DNA of 64,000 bases, from assembly GCA_023428905.1 (NCBI GenBank), contig JAEYWP010000026.1, forward strand, positions 1-64,000, read 5' to 3'. Of this stretch, positions 50,204 to 58,259 are shown piece after piece (positions within the stretch are counted from its first letter, which is position 1; every line of letters starts with the position of its first letter). The position numbers and the translations under genes are program-made. Below the pieces are notes generated by a model, which worked only from the letters and a program-made list of their open reading frames with translations, did no database searches and was not told the DNA's origin. The stretch is from Verrucomicrobiota bacterium. Its GTDB lineage: Bacteria > Verrucomicrobiota > Verrucomicrobiia > Opitutales > Opitutaceae.

Positions 50204-52075
50204 TCAGGCGGCTTTCAGCTCGATCCAGAAGCAGCTCCCGCTGACCCCGTTGGATTCGATCCCGCAGGTTCCGCCCATCTTTTCGACCGCCTTGCGGACG
50301 ATGGCCAGGCCCACGCCCGTGCCGGCGTAGTCCTTGGTGCCGGGCGCCCGCTCGAAAATCCGGAAGAGGCGGCCCTGGTGCTCGGGCGGCACACCGATGC
50401 CATTATCCACGATCTTGATACGCACCTGGTCGCCTCTCCGCGCCGCCGTCACCCGGATGACAGGACGTTCGCCCGGGCGGACGAACTTCGCCGCGTTGGT
50501 CAGCAGATTGGCCAGGGCCTGAGCGAGGGGCTGGGGATCGGCCAGGACAGGGGCGAGCGGTTCCGCCAGCTCGATCGTCACCGCCTCCGGCCGAAGCTCG
50601 TCGTAGTGCTCAATCGTCCCGTGGACCAGGACGCTCAGGTCCACCGGTTGGAGCCGCATCTCGGCACGCGCGACGCGGCTGTACTTCAGCACGTCGGTGG
50701 TCAGCTGATCCATGCGCTCAGTGGAGCGTTTGATGCGCTCAAGGTAACCGCGCGCCTCGGGGCTGAGGTGGTCGGCCTCGTCTTCCAACAGCACGGCGGC
50801 GTAGCCGCTGATCGAGCGGAGGGGGCTGCGCAGATCGTGCGACACGGTATAGGAAAACTCCTCCATCTGCGCGATCGCCTCGCGCAGGGAGGCGGTCCGC
50901 TCGTCGACCTTCCGTTCCAGCTCCCCCGCGTAGTCCTGGAGCCGATCGCGGGCAAGGCGGAGTTCGCCCTCGGCGGCTGTTTTGGCCTGGAGTTCCTTGG
51001 CCAGCGCGCCGGCCATCCGGCGCATGGCCAGATCGACATACTCGGTCTCCACCAGCTCGCTGGACGCGAGGCGTGTGTTCTCCCCGCGCCCGAGCTTGTC
51101 CGCGTTTTCGACCAGGACATCCACACTCCTGACCACCACGCGTCCCACCGAAACGGAAATCCCGGCCGCGACGGTGAGCAGCAGCAGCGAGCAGGCGATC
51201 CCGATCACCAGGAGCGGCCGGGCGGTGGCGAAGACCTTCGATTTCGGCAGGCCGATCACCGCTCGCCAGCCGTGTTCCGCGGTGGCAAAGGCGGTCAGGA
51301 CGGGGATGCCCTCGAGGGTCACGCTTTCACCCACCCCGGTGCGCACCACGCGGGTGGCCTTGACCACGTCAGGGGTCGCAAATCCGCCGATAAAACGATC
51401 CTGGTGCGGGGTCCGGGCAATGATCCGTCCGTTACGGTCGAGAATCGAGAGAACCCCACCGGGGGCAAAACGCTGGACATCCAGCGTCTCGCCGACTTCG
51501 CCCGGTTCCATCACCATGCTGAAGCCAAAACGTTTACCATCTCGGCTCAGAAACGGCACCCCGACATGGACCACCAGGCGCCGGGCCATCGCCCCCTGCA
51601 GCAGGTCCGAGACAAAGAGGTCGGACCGCTCCATCGCCTTTACGTACTCAGGATTCAATGACAGGGCAGGCAGCTCCGCGCCCGCTGGTAGGTAGGTATT
51701 GACGCGCTGCCGACCGTCCATCTCCACGACCACGAGCCAGCGCGCGGGTGAGGGGAGGAGCCGGCGGGCAGTGGCGTCGAGGCGGGCCCAGTCCTGCTCC
51801 TGCGCCGCGGTGGAGGAGGCGAGCGTTTGCAGCATGGCCACACAACGCTCCACCTCGGCATCGGTCAGGCTGGCGACGGCGTGCGCGGTATTGAGCAGTT
51901 CTCCGCGCACGGCCGATTTATGCGCGTTGTAGGACTCCCACGTCAGGGCCACGATCAGCGCCAGCGCCGGCATGACAAGGACGCCCACCAGTAGCAGCAG
52001 GCGGCCCCGCACGGAACGGGCGAGGGAGCGGAAGAGGGGAGATCGCACGCGGAGGAGCAGACGGTGAGAATCCAC
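50204..52075 (-). CDS. Membrane sensor histidine kinase with periplasmic Cache-like domain and HAMP
   Basis: The 623-residue kinase has a first helix (LLLLVGVLVMPALALIVALT, about 26-45) and a periplasmic dCache-like domain (about 55-275: LVVHVGVPFLSRDGKRFGFSM, GGVLSILDRNGRIIARTP). A second helix (LLVIGIACSLLLLTVAAGI) and a HAMP follow. Then come a coiled coil, HisKA with YTVSHDLRSPLRSI and HATPase with NLLTNAAKFV, IVDNGIGVPP and GTGVGLAIVRK. The kinase core is closely like that of the kinase at 38193-40643, suggesting paralogy. No receiver domain or partner regulator is present. It is divergent from the GH1 gene with only 66 bp between. Confidence 0.92.
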   Translation of the reverse strand: MDSHRLLLRVRSPLFRSLARSVRGRLLLLVGVLVMPALALIVALTWESYNAHKSAVRGELLNTAHAVASLTDAEVERCVAMLQTLASSTAAQEQDWARLDATARRLLPSPARWLVVVEMDGRQRVNTYLPAGAELPALSLNPEYVKAMERSDLFVSDLLQGAMARRLVVHVGVPFLSRDGKRFGFSMVMEPGEVGETLDVQRFAPGGVLSILDRNGRIIARTPHQDRFIGGFATPDVVKATRVVRTGVGESVTLEGIPVLTAFATAEHGWRAVIGLPKSKVFATARPLLVIGIACSLLLLTVAAGISVSVGRVVVRSVDVLVENADKLGRGENTRLASSELVETEYVDLAMRRMAGALAKELQAKTAAEGELRLARDRLQDYAGELERKVDERTASLREAIAQMEEFSYTVSHDLRSPLRSISGYAAVLLEDEADHLSPEARGYLERIKRSTERMDQLTTDVLKYSRVARAEMRLQPVDLSVLVHGTIEHYDELRPEAVTIELAEPLAPVLADPQPLAQALANLLTNAAKFVRPGERPVIRVTAARRGDQVRIKIVDNGIGVPPEHQGRLFRIFERAPGTKDYAGTGVGLAIVRKAVEKMGGTCGIESNGVSGSCFWIELKAA

Positions 52076-52141
52076 GGCCGACGCCCCGTGGCAATTCTCA
52101 TCCGGAACGAAGTACCGCGGCGCTGTCTGCAGACCTCACGC

Positions 52142-53389
52142 ATGCCCCTCCTGCGTCACGATCAACTCCACCGCCTGCGAGACCCGGGCACGTTTTTGTG
52201 GGCCACGGGAATCGAAGACACGTTTATCACGGCGCCCTGGCCGAAGACCGGGCGCACGCTGGATGAATACGAACTGACGGGCCACTACGACCGCTGGCAT
52301 TCCGATCTCGGGTTGATGCGGGAGATCGGCGTATCCGCCGCCCGCTATGGCATTCCCTGGCACCGGATTCAGCCGGAGCGAAACCGCTGGGAGTGGGATT
52401 TTGTGGATGCGACGGTGGACCGCCTGCTCGAACTCGGGATCGAACCCATCATCGACCTCGTGCATTACGGGCTGCCGCGGTGGATCGAGGGTGCCTACAC
52501 CCACCCGGACTTCGCGTCCCACATGGCGGAGTATGGAGGGCGCGTGGCGGAGCGACTTCGCGGGCGGGTCCATGCCTATACGCCGCTGAACGAGCCCCGC
52601 ATCACCGCTTGGTACTGTGGCCGACTGGGCTGGTGGCCCCCGCACGAGCGGGGGTGGAGCGGCTTCCTGCGGGTAATGTTGGGGGCCTGTCGTGGAATTG
52701 TGGAGACAGTTCGGGCGATCCGCGCGGTGGAACCCGAGTCCTTGATCGCACACGTCGACGCCACGGACCTCTACCAGGCGGAGCGGGTGGAGGATGCACC
52801 CCACGCCGCGCACCGGCAGGAGATTGTCTTCCTGGCCCTCGACCTGATCAGCGGGCGCGTCCGCCCCGGCCATCCGCTGCAATCCTGGCTGTTGCAGCAT
52901 GGCACGGCTGAGGCGGACCTGGCCTGGTTTCAGGAACGGGCAATCGATCTGCCGCTCATCGGGATCAATCTGTATCCCATGTTCACCGGCAAGGTCGGCC
53001 GCCGTGACGCACGCGGTGGACTGCGATGGACGATGCCGTACGCGTCCGCAGAGATCATCGACCGGCTGGCCGAACTGTATTGGGAACGTTACCGCGCCCC
53101 GATTTTCATCTCGGAAACCGCCTCGGTCGGACCGGTGCGGCGCCGTGCCGCCTGGCTCGCCGATTCGGTCGAGGCGGTGCGCCGGGTGCGCGCCCGCGGC
53201 ATTCCTCTCGTCGGATACACCTGGTGGCCGATGTTCGCACTCGTCACCTGGGCCTATCGGCAGGGGACACACCCGCCGGACTATTACCTGAAGCAGATGG
53301 GACTGTGGGACCTGAACGCAGCGCTGGAAAGGCTGCCCACGCCGCTGGTCGCGTCCTACCGGGACCTGTCGTCGCGAGGGGCTCCCTGA
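52142..53389 (+). CDS. Glycoside hydrolase family 1 protein
   Basis: The 415-residue cytoplasmic enzyme has both GH1 glutamates: acid/base E151 in YTPLNEP and nucleophile E325 in IFISETAS. The barrel start FLWATGIEDTF and RYGIPWHRIQPERNRWEW also fit. GH1 covers beta-glucosidases, beta-galactosidases and related enzymes. At 415 residues it is shorter than most (about 450), and the GH1 nucleophile setting (ISETAS rather than ITENG) is unusual, so the substrate is open. It lies 200 bp upstream of the pentonate operon on the same strand. ATG 52142 is the first reasonable start. Confidence 0.82.
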   Translation: MPLLRHDQLHRLRDPGTFLWATGIEDTFITAPWPKTGRTLDEYELTGHYDRWHSDLGLMREIGVSAARYGIPWHRIQPERNRWEWDFVDATVDRLLELGIEPIIDLVHYGLPRWIEGAYTHPDFASHMAEYGGRVAERLRGRVHAYTPLNEPRITAWYCGRLGWWPPHERGWSGFLRVMLGACRGIVETVRAIRAVEPESLIAHVDATDLYQAERVEDAPHAAHRQEIVFLALDLISGRVRPGHPLQSWLLQHGTAEADLAWFQERAIDLPLIGINLYPMFTGKVGRRDARGGLRWTMPYASAEIIDRLAELYWERYRAPIFISETASVGPVRRRAAWLADSVEAVRRVRARGIPLVGYTWWPMFALVTWAYRQGTHPPDYYLKQMGLWDLNAALERLPTPLVASYRDLSSRGAP

Positions 53390-53589
53390 CCGGCCGCAGC
53401 CCGCCGCGAGTGTGTGGCGGACTCGCGGGAGGAGCGGTCCGGAACGGTGGAACGTTAGCACAGTCCGGACGCTGACGCCCGCGCCCGGGACGGCAGGGTT
53501 CGCGCGAACCGCCTCGGATGCTTGCGCCGGCGGCGTCATACGTCTGGATAACCTGTCACGACCGCTCACCCCCTCGAATCCTCGCGCCC

Positions 53590-54432
53590 ATGAACTCCTG
53601 TACCCGACTTTTCGCTACTGCCGCCGGCCTGGTTGCCCAGACGGGCGACCGAAGTGTCGCCCTGCCGTCTTCTGTCTCCCTCGACGCGCTTTTTGCCGCG
53701 GAGGATCCGGCTGGCTTTGTGGCGGCCGCAGTCGCGCAGGGTGTGGCTGCCCCGCTGCCTGCCGCCGCTGACCTGCGCGCCCCCGTGCAGGGCCAGGAAA
53801 TTTGGGCCGCGGGTGTCACCTACCTGCGCAGCCGGAACGCCCGCATGGAAGAGGCGAAGGAAGCGGGAGGTGGCAGCTTTTATGACCGGGTGTACGAGGC
53901 GGATCGCCCGGAGCTGTTTTTCAAGGGCAATGCGCAGCGGGTCGGCCGGCCGGGCGGGACGGTCCGGATCAGGGCGGATGCGCGGTGGAACGTGCCCGAG
54001 CCGGAACTGACCCTGGCCATCAATACCCGCGGCCGCATTTTCGGTTATACCGTGGGCAACGACATGAGCTCGCGCGACATCGAGGGGGAAAACCCGCTCT
54101 ATCTGCCCCAGGCCAAGGTGTACCACCTCAGCTCGGCCGTCGGGCCCTGCCTGGTGATCGGGGAGCTGCCTCCGCCCGAGACAGCGATCCGGCTGGAGAT
54201 CGTGCGGGCCGGAGCCGCGGTTTTTGCCGGGGAGACCCGGGTTTCGCAGATCAAACGCCCCCTGGCTTCGCTGGCGGACTGGCTCTACCGCGAGGACCGT
54301 TTTCCGTCCGGCGCCTACCTCATGACCGGCACCGGTATTGTGCCTCCCGATACGTTCACCCTGCAGGAACGCGACGAGGTTCGCATCACCATCGAGCCGG
54401 TGGGCACGCTTGTTAACTTCGTTTCACTCTGA
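53590..54432 (+). CDS. Fumarylacetoacetate-hydrolase-fold 2-keto-3-deoxypentonate dehydratase
   Basis: The 280-residue protein has the FAH metal site E137-x-E139 in VPEPELTLAI and D158 in VGNDMSSRDIEGENPLYLPQAK. This last block is characteristic of 2-keto-3-deoxy-D-arabinonate/xylonate dehydratases, in which the three ligands have the same spacing. It would dehydrate 2-keto-3-deoxypentonate to 2-oxoglutarate semialdehyde. It is the first gene of a tight operon, with 2 bp to the aldehyde dehydrogenase gene, and the next two genes code for the steps after and before it. Other FAH-fold hydrolases cannot be fully excluded. Confidence 0.85.
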   Translation: MNSCTRLFATAAGLVAQTGDRSVALPSSVSLDALFAAEDPAGFVAAAVAQGVAAPLPAAADLRAPVQGQEIWAAGVTYLRSRNARMEEAKEAGGGSFYDRVYEADRPELFFKGNAQRVGRPGGTVRIRADARWNVPEPELTLAINTRGRIFGYTVGNDMSSRDIEGENPLYLPQAKVYHLSSAVGPCLVIGELPPPETAIRLEIVRAGAAVFAGETRVSQIKRPLASLADWLYREDRFPSGAYLMTGTGIVPPDTFTLQERDEVRITIEPVGTLVNFVSL

Positions 54433-54434
54433 CC

Positions 54435-55940
54435 ATGGACTTCTTTGCCCGCCACGCCGCCACCGGCGAAAAACTCGGTGCCTACCGCGATGCCACCGCC
54501 GCCGAGATCGACACGGCGGCGAACGCTGCCCTCGCGGCAGCGCCGGCCTTCGCCTCTCTTTCCAACGACGCACGGGCCCGCCTGCTCGAGGACATGGCGG
54601 AACGCATCTCCGCCCTCGGTGAGACACTGATCCAGGCCGCCCATGCCGAGACCGGTCTGCCGGTGGCGCGCCTGGAGGGGGAGCGAGGCCGGACCACCGG
54701 TCAGCTGCGGCTGTTCGCCGCCCTTGTGCGGGAGGGTTCCTGGGTGGATGCCCGGATCGACCCGGCGCTGCCTGACCGCAAGCCTCTCCCGCGGCCAGAT
54801 GTCCGCAGGATGCTCCGCCCCCTCGGCCCCGTGGCGGTGTTTGGAGCCAGCAATTTTCCCCTGGCGTTTTCCGTGGCCGGCGGTGACACCGCCTCCGCCC
54901 TGGCGGCGGGCAATCCCGTGCTGGTGAAGGCGCATCCCGCACACCCGGGTACGTCCGACCTGGTCGCCTCCGCCCTGCACGCAGCCGTGCAGGCGGCGGG
55001 ACTGCCGCGAGGTGTTTTCGGTATGGTGCACGGAGCCTCCCCGGAGGTCTCGCTGGCCTTGGTGCGACACGACGCAGTCCAGGCGGTCGGTTTCACCGGT
55101 TCAACCCGGGCGGGACGCGCGCTGTTTGACGCCGCGGCCGCACGGCCCCGGCCCATCCCGGTTTTTGCCGAGATGAGCAGCATCAATCCCCTCGTGGTTC
55201 TGCCCGGGGCGCTGCGGGAAAAGCGGGCAGCCTTGGCCGAGGGCCTGGTCAATTCCTGCACCCTCGGGGTGGGGCAGTTTTGCACCAAGCCTGGGCTTGT
55301 GCTCGGCGTTGCTTCGCCGGAATGGGACGCCTTTGCCTCCGAGGTGGCAGGCCGCGCCGCCAGTGTCACCCCCGGTGTGATGTTGCACGCGGGCATTCAG
55401 GAAACTTTCGATCGGGCTGTCGCGGACCTGTCCGGTGTGGAATGGCTGACGCAAAAAGGTGCGCGGGTGGCGCGGGTGACCGCGGCTGAGTTTGCCCGCC
55501 AGCCTCACCTCGCCCACGAGATCTTCGGCCCGTACACCCTGCTGGTGACGGTGCCGGACGAACGCGGACTCCTCGACCTGCTGCGCGGGCTGGAAGGTCA
55601 GTTGACCGCGACCCTCCACGGCACTGCGGAAGATCTGGCGGGTGCTCGGGCGTTGCTCGACGCCCTCAGCGACATCGCCGGACGAGTGGTCTTCAACGGT
55701 TATCCCACCGGGGTGGAGGTCTCGCCCGCCATGCACCACGGTGGTCCGTATCCAGCGACAAGTGACACCCGGTTCACCTCGGTGGGAACCGCGGCGATCC
55801 TGCGTTTTGCGCGTCCGATCTGCCTGCAGGGCTGCCCGGCGGCGCTGCTCCCGCCGGAGCTGCGCGACGAAAATCCGCTGGGCATCCTGCGTATGCTGGA
55901 TGGCCGCCCGACCCGCGACCCGCTTAACCCGCGCCCATGA
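54435..55940 (+). CDS. Aldehyde dehydrogenase, likely 2-oxoglutarate-semialdehyde dehydrogenase
   Basis: The 501-residue NAD(P)-dependent enzyme has the catalytic Cys C283 (GVGQFCTKPG), general base E246 (VFAEMSSINP) and the cofactor-binding VAVFGASNFPLAFS. The FCTKPG/AEMSSxNP pattern is that of the 2,5-dioxovalerate (oxoglutarate semialdehyde) dehydrogenase branch. It would oxidise the FAH enzyme's product to 2-oxoglutarate, which enters the TCA cycle. Its ATG is 2 bp after the stop of the dehydratase, and its TGA overlaps the ATG of the next gene (ATGA), so translation is coupled. NADP use is assumed, not seen. Confidence 0.88.
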   Translation: MDFFARHAATGEKLGAYRDATAAEIDTAANAALAAAPAFASLSNDARARLLEDMAERISALGETLIQAAHAETGLPVARLEGERGRTTGQLRLFAALVREGSWVDARIDPALPDRKPLPRPDVRRMLRPLGPVAVFGASNFPLAFSVAGGDTASALAAGNPVLVKAHPAHPGTSDLVASALHAAVQAAGLPRGVFGMVHGASPEVSLALVRHDAVQAVGFTGSTRAGRALFDAAAARPRPIPVFAEMSSINPLVVLPGALREKRAALAEGLVNSCTLGVGQFCTKPGLVLGVASPEWDAFASEVAGRAASVTPGVMLHAGIQETFDRAVADLSGVEWLTQKGARVARVTAAEFARQPHLAHEIFGPYTLLVTVPDERGLLDLLRGLEGQLTATLHGTAEDLAGARALLDALSDIAGRVVFNGYPTGVEVSPAMHHGGPYPATSDTRFTSVGTAAILRFARPICLQGCPAALLPPELRDENPLGILRMLDGRPTRDPLNPRP

Positions 55941-57883
55941 CGGTGGACCCGATCTTTGATTCCGGCAACGAGGCGGTTTACACCCTGCGCACCACGGCGC
56001 CCGGGCCCTCCGGGCGGCTGCCTCTCGGTGCGGAGCAGTTGCGCGCGATGTCGAGCGGCGACCTCTTTGGCTGGACGCAAAATGCCGGGATGGGCTGGGA
56101 ACCGTCGCGCCTGCTGGGTCGGCAGTTCCTCATTCTCAGCACCCAGGGCGGTATCCGCGCGCCGGATGGGACGCCAGTGGCGCTCGGTTACCATACCGGG
56201 CATTGGGAGGTCGGCCTGCTGATGGAGGAGGCGGCGCGCACCTTCTCCTCGCGCGGGGCGGTGCCGTTTGCCGGCTATGTCAGCGATCCCTGCGATGGCC
56301 GAACGAACGGCACGGTCGGCATGCTGGACAGCCTCGCCTATCGCAACGATGCGGCGATCGTGTTCCGGCGATTGATTCGCTCCCTGCCCACGCGGCGGGG
56401 CGTGCTCGGGGTCGCCACCTGTGACAAGGGCCTGCCGGCCATGTTGATGGCGCTGGCGGGGACCCCGGATCTGCCGACCGTGCTTGTCCCAGGCGGCGTC
56501 ACGCTCCTGGCGGAAGAGGCGGAGGACACCGCAAAGGTGCAGACCCTCGCGGCGCGATATGCACGCGGTGAGGTCACGCTCGACCACGCTGCCGAGATGG
56601 GATGCCGCGCCTGCGGATCGCCGGGCGGCGGCTGTCAGTTCATGGGGACGGCTGCGACCAGTCAGGTGGTGGCGGAGGCGCTGGGGCTGGCGCTGCCCCA
56701 CGCCGCCCTGAGCCCATCCGGATCGGAAATATGGCGGGACCTCGCCCGACGTTCGGCTCTCGCGCTGCTGGGTCTCGAGGCTGCGGCGGTGACCACGCGT
56801 GACATTCTTACCGACGACGCGATCCACAATGCGATGGTCCTGCATGCGGCGGTGGGTGGGTCGACCAATCTCGTCCTTCACGTGCCGGCGATCGCCCATG
56901 CGGCGGGACTGGCGCGCCCCACCGTGGCGGATTGGGCGCGGATCAATGCCCGGGTGCCGCGACTGGTCGACGTGCTGCCGAATGGCCCGAAGCACTACGC
57001 GACGGTCCAGGTGTTTCTCGCCGGCGGTGTGCCGGAGGTCATGCTGCACCTGAGGGACCTCAACCTTCTGCGGCTGAACGCGCGGACGGTGACGGGAAAA
57101 TCACTCGGCGAAAACCTCGAGTGGTGGGAGACCAGCGAACGGCGCCGCCGCTTGCGCGAAAAACTGCGTCAGCTCGACGGCATCGATCCGGACAATGTGA
57201 TCATGTCCGCGGGCGCCGCCCGCGAGCGCGGCCTCACCAGCACCGTCACCTTCCTGCGCGGCAATCTCGCGCCCGAGGGTGCGCTGGTGAAGAGCACCGC
57301 GATCTCGCCGCAGGCGATCGGCAGCGACGGAATCTACCTCCACGAGGGCCCGGCGCGGGTTTTCGGGAGCGAACACGCCGCGATCGAGGCGATCAAGACA
57401 GGCGCGGTGGTCCCGGGCGACGTGATGGTGCTGATGGGAATCGGCCCCGGTATTGGAATGCCGGAGACGTACCAGATCACCTCTGCCCTCAAGCACGTGA
57501 AGGAGGGGCACCGGATCGCTCTGGTCACGGACGGCCGGTTCTCCGGCGTCTCCACCGGCGCCTGTATCGGGCATGTCAGCCCGGAGGCCTGGGCGGGCGG
57601 GCCGATCGGCCGCGTGCGCGACGGCGACCGGATCCGCCTTCACATCGACACCCGCCGGCTGGAGGGCACGGTGGACGTGGTCGGCCTCGAGCCGTCGACC
57701 CTTGCAACCCGGCCCCGGAACCCCCTGCTTTTGCCGGACGAGCGGGTCAATCCCGACACACGTCTCTGGGCAGCGTTGCAGGAAGTGAGCGGAGGGACCT
57801 GGGGCGGCTGTGTGTATGACACCGACAGGATCAGGACGCTGCTCGCGCGGGGATTGGAGATGGAAGAAAACGGGGCGCCCTGA
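55937..57883 (+). CDS. YjhG/YagF-type D-xylonate (pentonate) dehydratase
   Basis: The 648-residue protein belongs to the IlvD/Edd family, YjhG/YagF branch. Cys residues for the iron-sulfur cluster appear in SDPCDGRTN, GVATCDKGLP and MGCRACGSPGGGCQFMGTAAT. Later blocks include VVPGDVMVLMGIGPGIGMPETYQITSALKHV and ALVTDGRFSGVSTGACIGHVSPEA, typical of the family. It would convert D-xylonate to 2-keto-3-deoxy-D-xylonate, the first step before the other two operon enzymes. No sugar dehydrogenase or lactonase gene is next to it. ATG 55937 overlaps the preceding stop. Confidence 0.92.
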   Translation: MTVDPIFDSGNEAVYTLRTTAPGPSGRLPLGAEQLRAMSSGDLFGWTQNAGMGWEPSRLLGRQFLILSTQGGIRAPDGTPVALGYHTGHWEVGLLMEEAARTFSSRGAVPFAGYVSDPCDGRTNGTVGMLDSLAYRNDAAIVFRRLIRSLPTRRGVLGVATCDKGLPAMLMALAGTPDLPTVLVPGGVTLLAEEAEDTAKVQTLAARYARGEVTLDHAAEMGCRACGSPGGGCQFMGTAATSQVVAEALGLALPHAALSPSGSEIWRDLARRSALALLGLEAAAVTTRDILTDDAIHNAMVLHAAVGGSTNLVLHVPAIAHAAGLARPTVADWARINARVPRLVDVLPNGPKHYATVQVFLAGGVPEVMLHLRDLNLLRLNARTVTGKSLGENLEWWETSERRRRLREKLRQLDGIDPDNVIMSAGAARERGLTSTVTFLRGNLAPEGALVKSTAISPQAIGSDGIYLHEGPARVFGSEHAAIEAIKTGAVVPGDVMVLMGIGPGIGMPETYQITSALKHVKEGHRIALVTDGRFSGVSTGACIGHVSPEAWAGGPIGRVRDGDRIRLHIDTRRLEGTVDVVGLEPSTLATRPRNPLLLPDERVNPDTRLWAALQEVSGGTWGGCVYDTDRIRTLLARGLEMEENGAP

Positions 57884-58259
57884 GCCCGTTCTTCGCTGAT
57901 TTAACGATCAAGTATCCGTGCTCAATAAGTAGAACGACGCCGCCTTTGTCTCAAGGGCGCGGCGGCGTTTGGACAGCCGACGTCAGGCCGCCAACCCCGG
58001 TCTGATCACCTTGGGTGCTGAGGACGCGCGGGCGGTTACCCCTTTATCCGTGCGCCTGTCCTTCCCGGTTTGCAGAGCGTACCCCTTTTTCGCTCTGCCA
58101 ACATGGGCACCCCGGCTGCCTGGCGGGGATTCTCCGCCAGTTTTGTACCACCCCACCTGCTGAGCACACCGTCGAGTGGTTCCGGGCACGCGCGCGCGGC
58201 CCCCAGGCTGACGCACGCACCCGGGCCGCCGCGTTGGCGACGTGCTCCGGAGCCTCCCA
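57884..58259. other. Intergenic region before the large TonB receptor
   Basis: No coding gene is seen in these 376 bases. They hold a possible terminator (57933-57969) and a short lower-GC stretch (57896-57932) that may contain a promoter. Two copies of TACCCCTTT lie at 58037-58045 and 58080-58088. The rest is GC-rich. A long leader of this kind suggests that the receptor has its own promoter and regulation. Confidence 0.4.
57933..57969 (+). terminator. Possible terminator of the pentonate operon
   Basis: AACGACGCCGC (57933-57943) pairs with GCGGCGGCGTT (57959-57969) over 11 bp with one mismatch, around a 15-nt loop. A short TTT follows only in part (GTTTGG), so the T-tract is weak. It stands 50 bp after the stop of the dehydratase gene, where a terminator would be expected. 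Confidence 0.45.
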
